Positions 1 through 10,985 of a stretch of DNA of 64,000 nt are shown piece after piece. This stretch comes from Oleiagrimonas sp963821885 (GTDB lineage: Bacteria > Pseudomonadota > Gammaproteobacteria > Xanthomonadales > Rhodanobacteraceae). The stretch covers positions 124,001 to 188,000 of the forward strand of contig CAWGFN010000001.1 in NCBI GenBank assembly GCA_963821885.1. Direction: 5' to 3'. The notes beneath the pieces are model-generated. The model had not been told where the DNA came from and did no database searches. It saw only the letters and a program-made list of their open reading frames with translations. The translations under genes were made by a program, and so were the position numbers. Each line of letters opens with the position of its first letter. Within the stretch, counting starts at the first letter, position 1.

Positions 1-240
1 CTGCCCAACGGCAGGACCTTCACCATCGTCGCCAGGCACCTGGACGATGCGCATCCCTATGTCGGCGAGGTGCTGCTGGACGGCAAGCCGCTCGAGCGCA
101 GCTACATCGAGCACCGGGAGATCCTGCGCGGTGGCACGCTGACGTTCGTGATGCAGGCCCGGCCCGATACCCATTGGGCCACGGGCGTGGCCCAGCGACC
201 GTATTCGATGACGCCGTACCCGGGCGAGAGGGGCAATTGA
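1..240 (+). CDS. GH92 family alpha-mannosidase, C-terminal fragment
   Basis: The first 79 codons form an open frame that enters from outside the window and stops at 238-240. The peptide has the look of the C-terminal beta-sandwich of glycoside hydrolase family 92 (exo-acting, calcium-dependent alpha-mannosidases): an 'LDGKPL' turn, then 'RSYIEHREILRGGTLTF', then a closing strand with 'MQARPDTHWATG'. Family members are usually secreted or periplasmic enzymes of over 700 residues, so only about a tenth of the gene is visible and the catalytic acids cannot be checked. Family assignment is from recall of this C-terminal pattern. Confidence 0.75.
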   Translation: MPNGRTFTIVARHLDDAHPYVGEVLLDGKPLERSYIEHREILRGGTLTFVMQARPDTHWATGVAQRPYSMTPYPGERGN

Positions 241-292
241 GCGCCTCGGGCGTTACCATGCGCGGAGATTTCCGCATCGGGATACCGAACGC

Positions 293-541
293 ATGAGTGA
301 CACGCCCCTGGCGCGCCTGCGCTGGCGCTGCCGTCGCGGCACCAAGGAGCTGGACGCGCTGTACGGCTGGTGGCTGGAGCACCGCTACGGCGAGGCCGAC
401 GCCGAGACCCGAGGCGCCTTCGAGGCGTTGCTCGACGTGCAGGACCCGGACCTGTGGGACTGGACCATCGGCCGTGCCGCGGCGCCGCGCGCCGACTGGC
501 AGGCGATCATCGATGACATCCGCGCCCAGCATCGGCTTTGA
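293..541 (+). CDS. sdhE: FAD assembly factor SdhE (CptB family)
   Basis: This 82-residue protein matches the SdhE/YgfY family, which helps attach FAD covalently to the flavoprotein subunits of succinate dehydrogenase and fumarate reductase. The diagnostic RGxxE motif is present near the N-terminus (RRGTKELD, residues 15-22), followed by the acidic helical segment 'LLDVQDPDLWDW'. Length is typical. The ATG at 293 is the natural start; the family usually begins a few residues before the arginine-rich first helix. It overlaps the next gene by 29 bp, which implies translational coupling. The sdh genes are not in this window. Confidence 0.93.
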   Translation: MSDTPLARLRWRCRRGTKELDALYGWWLEHRYGEADAETRGAFEALLDVQDPDLWDWTIGRAAAPRADWQAIIDDIRAQHRL

Positions 542-935
542 GTACCGGCCCTCGCGCTGGCCATCCCGACTGCTGGTGCTGATTGGCGCGCTGGCGCTGC
601 TGTCGATCTGGATCAGCGGCGTGCCGCGGCTCGCGGCCGTGGGCCTGTCGCTGCTGGTGATGGCGGTCGTCGCCGGGTACATCCGCCAGCAGGGGCGATC
701 GCCGGTGCGGCTCGTGACCTGGCGCAGCGACGGTGGCTGGCAGTTGCAGCTGCCGGATGATTCGGAGGTGGAAGCGCAACTGCTCGATGCGCGCCACCGC
801 GGCGCGCTGATCATGCTCAGGTTGCGCTGGGCCACGCGCGGCAGGGCGACGTTGCTGCTGTTCCCGGACAATCTCGATGCGGACACCCGTCGCCGCCTCC
901 GCATGCGTCTGTCGGCGTCCGCCGACAGCGCCTGA
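513..935 (+). CDS. YgfX-like inner-membrane protein (CptA family)
   Basis: A 140-residue protein with two hydrophobic segments near the N-terminus (about residues 19-35 and 39-57), then a soluble beta-rich tail with 'GWQLQLPDDSEVEAQLLD' and 'LLLFPDNLDADTRRRLRMRL'. That arrangement, directly after sdhE, matches YgfX (CptA), a small membrane protein genetically linked to SdhE and described in E. coli as a toxin acting on cytoskeletal proteins. The frame is open further upstream, but the start chosen is ATG 513, inside sdhE, because upstream codons only shadow sdhE. Toxin activity in this organism is not shown by the sequence. Confidence 0.75.
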   Translation: MTSAPSIGFEYRPSRWPSRLLVLIGALALLSIWISGVPRLAAVGLSLLVMAVVAGYIRQQGRSPVRLVTWRSDGGWQLQLPDDSEVEAQLLDARHRGALIMLRLRWATRGRATLLLFPDNLDADTRRRLRMRLSASADSA

Positions 936-1033
936 CGTTCGCGCCTGCTTGCCGCGGGCGGCGACTTTCGGGCACTCTCAGCGCTTCCTGCGGTCGGAGC
1001 AAGCGTCCGCCCGCGTCCGAGATCATCGAGTCC

Positions 1034-2275
1034 ATGTTCCGACCGCTTTCCCTGTTCATCGGCCTGCGCTACAGCCGCGCCAAACGCCGCAACCACTTCA
1101 TTTCCTTCATCTCCGGCGTGTGCATCGTCAGCCTGGCGCTGAGCGTGGCGGCGCTGATCGCCGTGATGTCGGTGATGAACGGCTTCGACTACCAGTTGCG
1201 CTCGCGCATTCTCGGCGCGGTCTCGCATGCCACCATTTCCGGCGTCGGCGGGGGCATCCAGGACTGGCAGCACGCCCTGGGGGTCGCCAGGAAGGACCCG
1301 CACGTGCTCGGCGCCGCGCCCTACGTGGAACAGCAGGCCTTCGTGCAGGGTGCCGGTTCCAGCGGCGCGATCGTGCGCGGCATCCTGCCGTCGATGGAAC
1401 CGGACGTGTCCGATTTCAACAAGCACATGGTCGACGGCTCGTTCGCCACCCTCAAGCCCGGTAGCTGGCACATCGTGCTGGGCAACGAACTGGCGATGAT
1501 GCTGGGCGTGCGGACCGGCGACAAGGTGATCGTCTACGCGCCGCGCTTTCGCGCCGGACCGATGGGGTCGGTGCCGATGTTCCGCGCCTTCACGGTCAGC
1601 GGCATCTTCACGCTGGGCATGCACGAGTACGACTCGGGCCTGGTGCTGATGAACATGAAGGATGCCGAACGCCTGTATGGCCTGCACGGCCCGGACGGCA
1701 TCCGCCTGCGCCTGGACGACATGTACGCCGCCAACAGCGTGGCCACGCACCTCAACCACGAGTTGGGCGACGTGTACCGCGTGCAGACCTGGATCCAGAC
1801 CAACTCCAACCTGTTCAAGGCGCTGGAGATGGAGAAGAAGGTGATGTTCCTGATCCTGGTGCTGATCGTGCTGGTGGCGGTGATCAACCTGGTGTCGATG
1901 CTGGTGATGCTGGTGACCGACAAGCAGGCCGACATCGCCATCCTGCGCACCCTGGGCCTGCCGCCCGGCACCGTGCGCGGCGTGTTCATGGTGCAGGGCA
2001 TGTTCGTCGGCGTGGTCGGCATCCTGGTCGGCGCGGTCGGTGGCGTGCTGCTGGCCATCAACCTGCCGGCCATCGCCGACTGGATCGAGCGCACCTTCCA
2101 CGTGCAGATCCTGTCGCCCGACGTGTACTACATCAGCGAGCTGCCCAGCCGCCTGCAGTGGAGCGACGTGGGCTGGGTGTGCGCCACGGCCTTCGTGCTG
2201 TCGCTGCTGGCGACGATCTATCCCGCGCGCCGCGCGGCCCGCACCCATCCGGCACAGGCGCTGCGCTATGAATGA
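1034..2275 (+). CDS. lolC: Lipoprotein-releasing ABC transporter permease (LolC/LolE family)
   Basis: The 413-residue protein is an inner-membrane permease of the complex that releases outer-membrane lipoproteins to LolA. It has the family layout: one N-terminal membrane helix (about 25-47, ending 'VMSVMNGFD'), a large periplasmic domain (about 48-265), then three helices (about 270-295, 318-345 and 375-400). The segment 'DKQADIAILRTLGLPPGTVRGVF' is the cytoplasmic coupling region typical of the family, and the C-terminus 'IYPARRAARTHPAQALRYE' is diagnostic. Only one permease gene lies next to lolD, so a second permease gene must be elsewhere or the complex uses one type. Its stop overlaps the lolD start. 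Confidence 0.93.
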   Translation: MFRPLSLFIGLRYSRAKRRNHFISFISGVCIVSLALSVAALIAVMSVMNGFDYQLRSRILGAVSHATISGVGGGIQDWQHALGVARKDPHVLGAAPYVEQQAFVQGAGSSGAIVRGILPSMEPDVSDFNKHMVDGSFATLKPGSWHIVLGNELAMMLGVRTGDKVIVYAPRFRAGPMGSVPMFRAFTVSGIFTLGMHEYDSGLVLMNMKDAERLYGLHGPDGIRLRLDDMYAANSVATHLNHELGDVYRVQTWIQTNSNLFKALEMEKKVMFLILVLIVLVAVINLVSMLVMLVTDKQADIAILRTLGLPPGTVRGVFMVQGMFVGVVGILVGAVGGVLLAINLPAIADWIERTFHVQILSPDVYYISELPSRLQWSDVGWVCATAFVLSLLATIYPARRAARTHPAQALRYE

Positions 2276-3005
2276 GCACGAGAACGGCATGAACGCCCCG
2301 TCCGCCAGCAGACAGGGCGTGGTCGTCGCCGCCCGCCACGTGGCCAAGACCTTCCAGGAGGGCAAGCTGCGCGCGGAAGTGCTGGAAGACGTCAATTTCG
2401 AGGTGCGCCGGGGCCAGACGCTGGCCATCGTCGGCGCCTCGGGCGCGGGCAAGAGCACCCTGCTGCACATCGTCGGCGGACTGGACACGCTGAGCGCCGG
2501 CGAGGTCGAGATCGATGGCAATCTGATGTCCGCGCTTTCCGACACCCAGCGCGGGCAGCTGCGCAACCGCTCGCTGGGATTCATCTACCAGTTCCACCAT
2601 CTGCTGCCCGAGTTCACCGCGCTGGAGAACGTGTGCATGCCGCTGCTGATCCGCGGCACCGCGGTGGACGAGGCGCGTGAGCGCTCGCGCGACCTGCTGG
2701 ACCGCGTCGGCCTGTCCAAGCGCCTCGAGCACAAGCCGGGCGAACTGTCCGGCGGCGAGCGCCAGCGCTGCGCGGTGGCGCGTGCGCTGGTCACGCGTCC
2801 GGCCTGCATCCTCGGCGACGAGCCGACCGGCAACCTCGACGAGCACAACGCGGCGCAGGTCTACGACCTCATGCTCGAGCTCAACCGCGAGATCGGCACC
2901 AGCTTCGTGCTGGTCACCCACGACCGCGGCCTGGCCGCGCGCATGGACGCGGTCATGGAGCTTTCCGGCGGCCGCCTGCACGAACTGGCGCCGGCGCCCG
3001 CCTGA
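2268..3005 (+). CDS. lolD: Lipoprotein-releasing ABC transporter ATP-binding protein LolD
   Basis: A 245-residue ABC ATPase that drives LolC/E. Visible motifs: Walker A GASGAGKST (about residues 56-64), Q-loop in 'FIYQFHHLLPEFTALENV' (a LolD hallmark), signature LSGGERQR (about 160), Walker B CILGDEPTGN (about 182-191), and H-loop 'THDRGLA'. The ATG at 2268 overlaps the lolC stop by 8 bp (ATGAATGA). A second in-frame ATG at 2289 would remove seven residues and is also plausible. The protein has no membrane segment and should act at the cytoplasmic face. Confidence 0.95.
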   Translation: MNEHENGMNAPSASRQGVVVAARHVAKTFQEGKLRAEVLEDVNFEVRRGQTLAIVGASGAGKSTLLHIVGGLDTLSAGEVEIDGNLMSALSDTQRGQLRNRSLGFIYQFHHLLPEFTALENVCMPLLIRGTAVDEARERSRDLLDRVGLSKRLEHKPGELSGGERQRCAVARALVTRPACILGDEPTGNLDEHNAAQVYDLMLELNREIGTSFVLVTHDRGLAARMDAVMELSGGRLHELAPAPA

Positions 3006-3078
3006 CGCGCCCGCGCGTCGATCGCGCCGAGGCAACACGGATCCGGACGGACCCGGATCGACAACCCAGGGAGGGGAC

Positions 3079-5428
3079 ATGCATGCGCGTGCACGTGAGC
3101 TGATCGATCGATGCAACCGCCGGGTGCCGGCCGTGCCGTTCAGCCTGGCGGTGCTGCTTGGCGTGGCCGCCGCGCAGGCGCTGCCGGCCATTCCGCCCCC
3201 CGCATGGCTTGCCGCCGGCGCCGTCGTGCTCGCGCTGCTGGCGTGGCGATGCCCGTGGCTGCGAGCGACGTGCTGGATCGGACTGGCCCTGGTCTACGCT
3301 GCCTGGCGCGCGGGCGCGGTGCTGCATCAACGCCTGCCCAGATCGTTGGAGCGGCATGATTTCGAGGTGACCGGAAGCGTGCGCGGCCTGCCGCAATCGC
3401 GCCCCGACGCCGTGCGCTTCGTGCTGAGGGTCGAGCACGCATGGCGCGATGGCCAGGCCTTCGATCTGCATGGACGCCTGCACCTGTCCTGGTATGGCGC
3501 GCCACGGTCCGCCCGTCGTCCCTGCGCCCGGTGGCACCTGCGCGTGCGACTGCGTCGTCCGCGCGGCAGCATGGATCCGGGAAGCTTCGACAGCGAACGT
3601 CATGCGCTCGCGGCGCGAATTTCCGCGGTCGGCTACGTGCGTGATGACGAGGGCAACCACCTGCTCGGTACCCGTGCGGTCTGTGTCGATGGCCTGCGCG
3701 ACCGACTGTCGCGGGCCATGGGCGCGGCCCTGCATGAACGTCATGCCGCGGCCATCGTGCGCGCCCTGGCGGTTGGCGACAAGCGCGGACTGCGCGAGAG
3801 CGACTGGCGCACGGCGCGCGTCGCCGGCGTGTCGCATCTGCTGGCGATATCCGGATTCCACATCGGCGTGGCGGGCCTGCTGGGCGCCGGGCTGGTCAGC
3901 GCGTTGTGGTGGCTGTTCCCCGGACTCTCGCGGCGCCTGCCCAGGCATGTGGCGCAGGCGCTGGCCGCGCTGCTCCTGGCGACCCTGTACGCCACGCTTG
4001 CGGGCTTCGGCCTGCCCACGCTGCGGGCCTGGCTGATGATCGCCGTGCTGGCCTCGGCGCGCGCCCGGCGCCGCCACGTGCCGGCGCCACGGGCGCTGGC
4101 GATGGCCCTGGTCGTGGTCCTGGCATTCGATCCGCTGTCGGTTCTTTCCCCCGGATTCTGGCTGTCCTTCGGAGCGGTCGCCGTGTTGCTGCTGATGATC
4201 GATGGTGCGCGCGGTCGCCGCTGGCGCGACCGCTTGCGCGCCGCCGGCCGCACGCAGTTGATGATCGGCATGGCGCTGTTGCCACTGACCGCCTGGTTCT
4301 TCGGCCAGGGCGCCCCCTGGGGGCTGCTGGCCAACGCGGTGGCGATTCCGGCGGTGAGCCTGGTGATCGTGCCCCTGACGCTGGCGGGGATGGCGCTATG
4401 GCCGCTGGCGCCGGGCCTGGCGGACTTCGCCTGGCGTCTGGCGGGCCACGGCGTCGCATGGCTGTGGCGGGGCCTGGCGCTGGTGGCGCATCTTCCCGGC
4501 GCGCACTGGTACCTTCCGGCCGTGGGGCTGCCCGCCTTGCTGCTGGCCTGCCTGGGCGTGGGCTGGATGTTCGCGCCGCGTGGCTGGCCGGCGCGCTGGC
4601 TGGGCGCGCTGCTGTGGCTTCCGCTGTTGTGGCCGCGCATTCCGACGCTTGCCCCGGGCGCGTTCCGGGCGACCGTGCTGGACGTGGGGCAGGGGCTGGC
4701 CGTGCTGGTGCGAACCCGCCACCACCTGCTGGTGTACGACACCGGCGCGCGTTATCCGTCCGGCTTCAACTACGGCGATGCGGTGGTGCTTCCGGCGATT
4801 CGCCACGGCGGATACGGTCCGGTGGACCGCATCATCATCAGCCATGGCGACAACGATCATGCGGGCGGCGCGCGCGCGGTGGTCGCAGGCCTATCCGCGG
4901 GCCCCGCGCCTCAGCGGTGAGCCGGAGCGGATGCCGGTGCCGATGCCACCGTGCCGCGCAGGACAGCACTGGCGCTGGGACGACGTGGCGATGCGCGTGC
5001 TCAGTCCGCCGGCCCGTTTGCGCCCCTTGATGCATGGCAACGACCTGTCCTGCGTGCTGCTGGTCAGTGGTCCGGGCGGCCGCCTGCTGCTGACCGGCGA
5101 CATCGGCGCCGACATGGAACCGCTGGTCGCGCGGGCGGCCGGGCCGGGCAAGCCCCTGGTGCTGGTGGTGCCTCACCACGGCAGCAACAGTTCATCCACG
5201 TCCGCCTTCATCAAGGCCCTGAAACCCGTGCTGGCGGTCGTTTCCGCGGGGTGGCTGAATCGGTTTGGCCACCCGAGGGCCAAGGTCCTTGCGCGCTATC
5301 GCCGGGCCGGCGTGCCGGTGCTCAATACCGCCTATGCCGGGGCCGTGGAGGTGGCGTTCCCGCGACATGCCGCGCCGCTCGTGCGTGGGCGTTGGCGCCT
5401 CGATCACCACCGCTACTGGCGCGAATGA
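3079..5428 (+). pseudogene. comEC: ComEC/Rec2 DNA-uptake channel, interrupted by one frameshift
   Basis: ComEC carries single-stranded DNA across the inner membrane in natural transformation. The start is ATG 3079, preceded by a strong GGGAGGGGA ribosome site. The first frame has the N-terminal domain, the competence helices (with 'HLLAISGFHIGV') and the opening of the metallo-beta-lactamase-like domain ('LDVGQGLAVLV', 'SHGDNDHAGGA'), but stops at 4920. The next frame carries on from about 4890 with 'LSGEPERM', 'LLLTGDIG' and 'VVPHHGSNSSST' to 5428. Dropping one G at 4888/4889 joins them as 'AVVAAYPRAPRLSGEPERM' and gives a 782-residue protein of normal length. Everything else is intact, so a base-call error is as likely as a real mutation. 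Confidence 0.9.
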
Positions 5429-5475
5429 GGTCGCCTGCAAAGCGGCAACCGGTTCACAGGCGAGGCCCCGGTCAC

Positions 5476-5484
5476 TGCTATGAT
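5476..5484 (+). promoter_or_regulatory. Extended -10 promoter candidate for exbB
   Basis: The bases TGCTATGAT form an extended -10 element (TGn plus TATGAT) 38 bp before the exbB GTG, in the short gap after comEC. No good -35 is present at 17 bp, as is common for extended -10 promoters. It could give exbB-exbD-msbA-lpxK a start of their own. Confidence 0.4.
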
Positions 5485-5521
5485 GCGCGATCAGACGCAA
5501 TCATGGCGGGAGATCGACCAC

Positions 5522-6199
5522 GTGCTCGAAATCGTGATGGCCGGTGGCTGGGGCATGGTGCCCATCCTGGTGTGCTCGGCGATCGCCCTGGCGATCGTCC
5601 TGGAGCGTTTCTGGAGCCTGCGACGCAGCTCGGTCATGCCGCCCGGGCTGGGCGAGGAAGTGCGCAAGTGGGCGCAGTCGCGCTCGCTGGACGCGCGCCA
5701 CCTGCAGAGCCTGTCCGACAACTCCCCGCTGGGCGAGCTGCTGGCCGCCGCGCTGGCGGTGCGCCATCGTCCGCGCGACGAGATCAAGGAACGCCTGGAG
5801 GATACCGGCCGGCACGTCACGCATCGCATGGAGCGGTTCCTCAATTCACTGGGCACGATCGCCCTGATCGGACCGTTGCTGGGCCTGCTGGGCACCGTCA
5901 TCGGCCTGATCCGCATGTTCCTGGCGGTGATGGCCAGCGGCGTGGGCGATCCGATGAAGATGGCCGGCGGCATCGGCGAGGCGCTGATATGCACCGCATC
6001 GGGCCTGATCGTGGCGATCCCCGCCTACGTGCTGCACCGCTATTTCCGCGGCCGGGTGCAGGATTACTGCGTGGAGATGGAGCGCCAGGCCTCGGCGCTG
6101 CTCGACAGCATGAGCGCGCCGCCCCGACCGGGTCCCGCCGCGCCGCGGCCGGAATCGACGTCGGCTGCGGGCGCGCCGCGCGCCGCACGCGCACGCTGA
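5522..6199 (+). CDS. exbB: ExbB/TolQ/MotA-type proton channel protein
   Basis: A 225-residue inner-membrane protein of the ExbB/TolQ family, the channel part of motors that use the proton gradient to energise TonB, Tol or related systems. It has the three-helix layout: helix 1 about residues 8-26, a cytoplasmic segment, helix 2 in 'LIGPLLGLLGTVIGLI', helix 3 in 'EALICTASGLIVAIPAYVLH'. The start is GTG 5522, because it has a GGGAG ribosome site nine bases upstream and gives the usual family N-terminus; an ATG at 5480 would add 14 unsupported residues. exbD follows 7 bp on. Its place before msbA and lpxK suggests an envelope role, but the partner protein cannot be told from the sequence. Confidence 0.88.
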   Translation: MLEIVMAGGWGMVPILVCSAIALAIVLERFWSLRRSSVMPPGLGEEVRKWAQSRSLDARHLQSLSDNSPLGELLAAALAVRHRPRDEIKERLEDTGRHVTHRMERFLNSLGTIALIGPLLGLLGTVIGLIRMFLAVMASGVGDPMKMAGGIGEALICTASGLIVAIPAYVLHRYFRGRVQDYCVEMERQASALLDSMSAPPRPGPAAPRPESTSAAGAPRAARAR

Positions 6200-6206
6200 G
6201 AACGGC

Positions 6207-6634
6207 ATGCGTATCGGCAATCATCATCGCCGGGACGATTTCGAGATCAGCGTGGTGCCGCTGATCGACGTGCTGTTGACCCTGCTGATGTTCTTCGTGC
6301 TGACCACCACCTTCGTGCGCCATTCGCGCATGCAGGTGACGCTGCCCAAGTCCAGCGCGAGCCCTTCCACGGCGCAGGCCCATCCGCTGGTGGTGGTCAT
6401 CGATCGCCAGGGACACTTCTTCGTGGGCAGCAACCAGGTCCTTGGCGCGGGCGTGGATCCGCTCAAGCGCGCCATCGCCGGCGTGGCCGGCGAGGCCCGC
6501 GACCAGCCGGTGATCTTGCGTGCCGATGCGATGACCCCACATCAGGCCGTCGTCACCGCGATGGACGCGCTGGGCCAGCTCGGCTTCACCCGACTGTCGA
6601 TCGCCACCACGCCCGACCAGGAATCGTCGCAGCC

Positions 6635-6638
<4 letters not shown>
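6207..6638 (+). CDS. exbD: ExbD/TolR-type biopolymer transport protein
   Basis: A 143-residue protein with a short cytoplasmic N-terminus, one membrane helix (about 16-36) and a periplasmic domain. The protonatable aspartate of the family is visible in 'VVPLIDVLLTLLMFFV' (Asp21). The periplasmic part has the expected 'DRQGHFFVGSNQVL' and 'VILRADAMTPHQAVVTAMDALGQLGF' pattern. It should form the rod of a proton-driven motor with the ExbB-like protein encoded just upstream. Its stop overlaps the msbA start by 4 bp (GTGA). Confidence 0.92.
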
Positions 6639-8422
<1,784 letters not shown>

Positions 8423-8442
8423 CCCGGCGGGGAGGGCGACGC

Positions 8443-9450
8443 ATGCAACTGTCCGAAGCCGTGCAGAAGGGTTGGTATCGCGCCGATCCGCCGAGCTCGA
8501 GGATCCTTCGCGGCTTGTCGCGACTGTACGGGACCCTGGCGCGCCGGCGGCGCGAACGCTTCCTGCGTGATCGTGCCCCCGCCACGCGCCTGGCGGTGCC
8601 CGTGATCGTGGTCGGCAACATCTCTGTCGGTGGGACCGGCAAGACCCCGCTGACGATCGCCCTGGTCGAGGCCCTTCGCGAGCACGGCTGGCATCCCGGC
8701 GTGGTCAGTCGAGGCTATGGCGGCCAGAGACGTGTTCCGGAACTTCTCAACGACATGCCCGATCCGATCGAGGTCGGCGACGAGCCGTGCCTGATCCGCG
8801 CCCGCACCGGCGCGCCGGTCGCCGTGGGTCGCGATCGTCCGGCGGCGGCGCAGCTGCTGGTCGAAGCCGGCGTCGACGTGGTGGTTGCCGACGACGGCTT
8901 GCAACACTATCCGCTGCAGCGTGACGTGGAAATCTGCGTGATCGACGGCATACGTCGCTTCGGCAACGGTTGGTTGCTTCCCGCGGGACCGTTGCGCGAG
9001 CCGCTGGAGCGGCTGGACACGGTGGACTTCAAGGTCTGCAACGGTGGCGTGCCGGAGGCCGACGAGGTGCCGATGCGGCTTCTCGGCGACCTTGCCTATC
9101 CGATGCTCGGCAGCGATCACCCGATGTCTCTCGAATCGCTGGCCGGTCGACGCGTGCATGCGGTCGCTGCGATCGGCAATCCAAGGCGGTTTTTCGACAG
9201 CCTGCGCGCGCAGCGCATCGAACCGATCATGCATGCGTTCCCCGACCATCACGCATTCAGTGCGCGTGACCTGGATTTCGACGACAAGCTGCCGGTGCTG
9301 ATGACCGGCAAGGACGCGGTCAAGTGCGTCTACTTCGCCCGTCCCAACTGGTACAGCGTGCCGGTGCGCGCGGAGTTGCCGTCCACGTTCGTGTCCGCCG
9401 TGATCGACCGTCTGCAGCGCGTGCGGTCGCGACCGCTACGTGCGCCCTGA
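8443..9450 (+). CDS. lpxK: Tetraacyldisaccharide 4'-kinase LpxK
   Basis: LpxK phosphorylates the 4' position of the lipid A disaccharide at the inner membrane. The 335-residue protein has the diagnostic P-loop GNISVGGTGKTP (about 58-69), the 'GVVSRGYGGQ' strand, 'VGDEPCLI' and 'VVVADDGLQHYPLQRDVEICVID', all family signatures. ATG 8443 has a GGGGAGGG ribosome site 7 bp upstream; longer versions of the frame only overlap msbA in another phase. It lies 20 bp after msbA, so the flippase and the last lipid A kinase step are made together. Confidence 0.95.
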   Translation: MQLSEAVQKGWYRADPPSSRILRGLSRLYGTLARRRRERFLRDRAPATRLAVPVIVVGNISVGGTGKTPLTIALVEALREHGWHPGVVSRGYGGQRRVPELLNDMPDPIEVGDEPCLIRARTGAPVAVGRDRPAAAQLLVEAGVDVVVADDGLQHYPLQRDVEICVIDGIRRFGNGWLLPAGPLREPLERLDTVDFKVCNGGVPEADEVPMRLLGDLAYPMLGSDHPMSLESLAGRRVHAVAAIGNPRRFFDSLRAQRIEPIMHAFPDHHAFSARDLDFDDKLPVLMTGKDAVKCVYFARPNWYSVPVRAELPSTFVSAVIDRLQRVRSRPLRAP

Positions 9451-9460
9451 AGTTGCGCGC

Positions 9461-10423
9461 ATGAACGGCTCCGACCCACGCCACCAGCAGCTTAGACTGC
9501 GCGCGCGGCTGTATGACCTGATCCGCGGCTTCTTCGCCGAGCGCGACGTGCTGGAGGTCGAGACGCCGATGCTTTCGGGCGCCGGCAACACCGACCCCAA
9601 CATCCAGAGCTTCGTCACGCGTTTCGAGGGTCATCGGGACGCCGGAGCGCCGCTGCGCTATCTGCGGACCTCGCCCGAATACCCGCTCAAGCGTCTGCTC
9701 GCCGATGGCCTGGGCGATTGCTACGAGCTGGGCCGGGTCTTCCGCAACGGCGAATCGGGCGCGCGGCACAATCCCGAGTTCACCATGCTGGAGTGGTACC
9801 GCGTGGGATGGGACGAGCTGAGGCTGGCCACCGAGGTGACCGATCTGGTCGCCCGGGCGCTGGCCCTTGTCGGCCGCCGCCCGCGCGTGCGTGTCGTCAC
9901 CTATGCCGGGCTGTTCCAGGAGGTGCTGGGCATCGATCCTCATGGCGCCGCGGAGGCGGACCTGCGCGTGCCGCTGCAAGATTTCTCGATCAATCCCGAC
10001 GGGCTTGGCCGCGACGACTGGCTGGACCTGCTGATGACCCATTGCATCCAGCCACGCCTGGACCGCGATGCGTTGCTGGTGGTGCACGACTATCCGGCCA
10101 GCCAGTGCGCGCTGGCGCGCGTGCGCGAGGACGAGGTGCCGGTGGCCGAGCGCTTCGAGGTCTATCTCGGGCCGCAGGAACTGGCCAATGGCTACCACGA
10201 GTTGCGCGATTCCGCCGAGCAGCGTCGTCGCCACGAAGGCGACAATGCCAGGCGCCGGGAGCGCGGCGCCGACCCGGTGCCGATCGATGAGCGCCTGCTG
10301 TCGGTGCTCGATCGCATGCCCGATTGCGCCGGCGTCGCGCTGGGCGTGGATCGCCTGTTGATGGGCATGCTGGGCAGCGATCGCATCGAGGACGTGCTGG
10401 CTTTCCCGTCGGCGTCGGCCTGA
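9461..10423 (+). CDS. epmA: EF-P lysine lysyltransferase EpmA (PoxA/GenX)
   Basis: A 320-residue class II lysyl-tRNA synthetase-like enzyme that attaches (R)-beta-lysine to elongation factor P. Class II motifs are visible: 'FFAERDVLEVETPML' (motif 1), 'FRNGE' with 'HNPEFTMLEWY' (motif 2) and 'GVALGVDRLLMGML' (motif 3). The anticodon-binding domain of true LysRS is absent, which is the defining feature of EpmA. ATG 9461 was chosen; a GTG at 9440 would overlap the lpxK end. The partner mutase gene epmB and efp are not in this window. Confidence 0.93.
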   Translation: MNGSDPRHQQLRLRARLYDLIRGFFAERDVLEVETPMLSGAGNTDPNIQSFVTRFEGHRDAGAPLRYLRTSPEYPLKRLLADGLGDCYELGRVFRNGESGARHNPEFTMLEWYRVGWDELRLATEVTDLVARALALVGRRPRVRVVTYAGLFQEVLGIDPHGAAEADLRVPLQDFSINPDGLGRDDWLDLLMTHCIQPRLDRDALLVVHDYPASQCALARVREDEVPVAERFEVYLGPQELANGYHELRDSAEQRRRHEGDNARRRERGADPVPIDERLLSVLDRMPDCAGVALGVDRLLMGMLGSDRIEDVLAFPSASA

Positions 10424-10436
10424 TCGCGCACGGCAG

Positions 10437-10862
10437 TCACTTGCGCGGTGGCTCTGCGCCCTCGTCACGATAGGGCAGGCGGATGTGCCCGTAGCGCACC
10501 ACCAGCACGGCCAGGCTGAGCAGCAGCACGGTGGCGCCCTCGGCCAGGGTCGTCCAGGTGCTCATGTCCGGCGTCTCCAGCGTCAGGTGCCGCGCCATCG
10601 CGACGATGGCGATGTACAGCGGCATGCGTACCGGCAAGCGTCCGGCGCGCCAGTAGATGCCGTTCATCGCCAGCAGTTCGAGATAGATGAAAAGCATCAG
10701 CAGGTCGGCCACCGTCACCCGACCTTGCCGGAACATGGCGATGACCTCCTGCCCGGCGGCGGCCAGGGTCGCGACCAGGACCACCAGCAGGCCGGCATAT
10801 TCGACCAGGCGGATGAGCTTGAAGCCGTGTTCACGTATGCGTCGATCGATGTTGCCGGACAT
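10437..10862 (-). CDS. PsiE-family phosphate-starvation-inducible membrane protein
   Basis: A 141-residue protein with four hydrophobic helices separated by short loops, and the family segments 'LIRLVEYAGLLVVLVATLAA', 'LLMLFIYLELLAMNGIYW' and 'ARHLTLE'. It fits the PsiE family, whose function is poorly known; E. coli psiE is induced by phosphate starvation. Start ATG at 10862 has a GAGGG ribosome site; an ATG at 10880 would add six residues and is less well placed. It converges with epmA with only 13 bp between them and no clear terminator. No Pho box is obvious upstream. Confidence 0.8.
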   Translation of the reverse strand: MSGNIDRRIREHGFKLIRLVEYAGLLVVLVATLAAAGQEVIAMFRQGRVTVADLLMLFIYLELLAMNGIYWRAGRLPVRMPLYIAIVAMARHLTLETPDMSTWTTLAEGATVLLLSLAVLVVRYGHIRLPYRDEGAEPPRK

Positions 10863-10985
10863 GAGCCGCCCTCGCGCCATGGGTCCGGGTTCAGGCTACG
10901 AGACCGGTGCCGGCCACGGGGGCTTTGCGACCATCTGCCGCAGAGGCCGCGGCACGCCCGGACGGCGGCGTGCCGCGGCGGTCGT

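Noticed and set aside
20..2584. Very long minus-strand open frame (854 codons) opposite sdhE, lolC and lolD
   Set aside because: It is antisense to genes with clear family motifs; its product is rich in His, Arg, Ala and Gly with no domain, as expected from GC-biased third positions.
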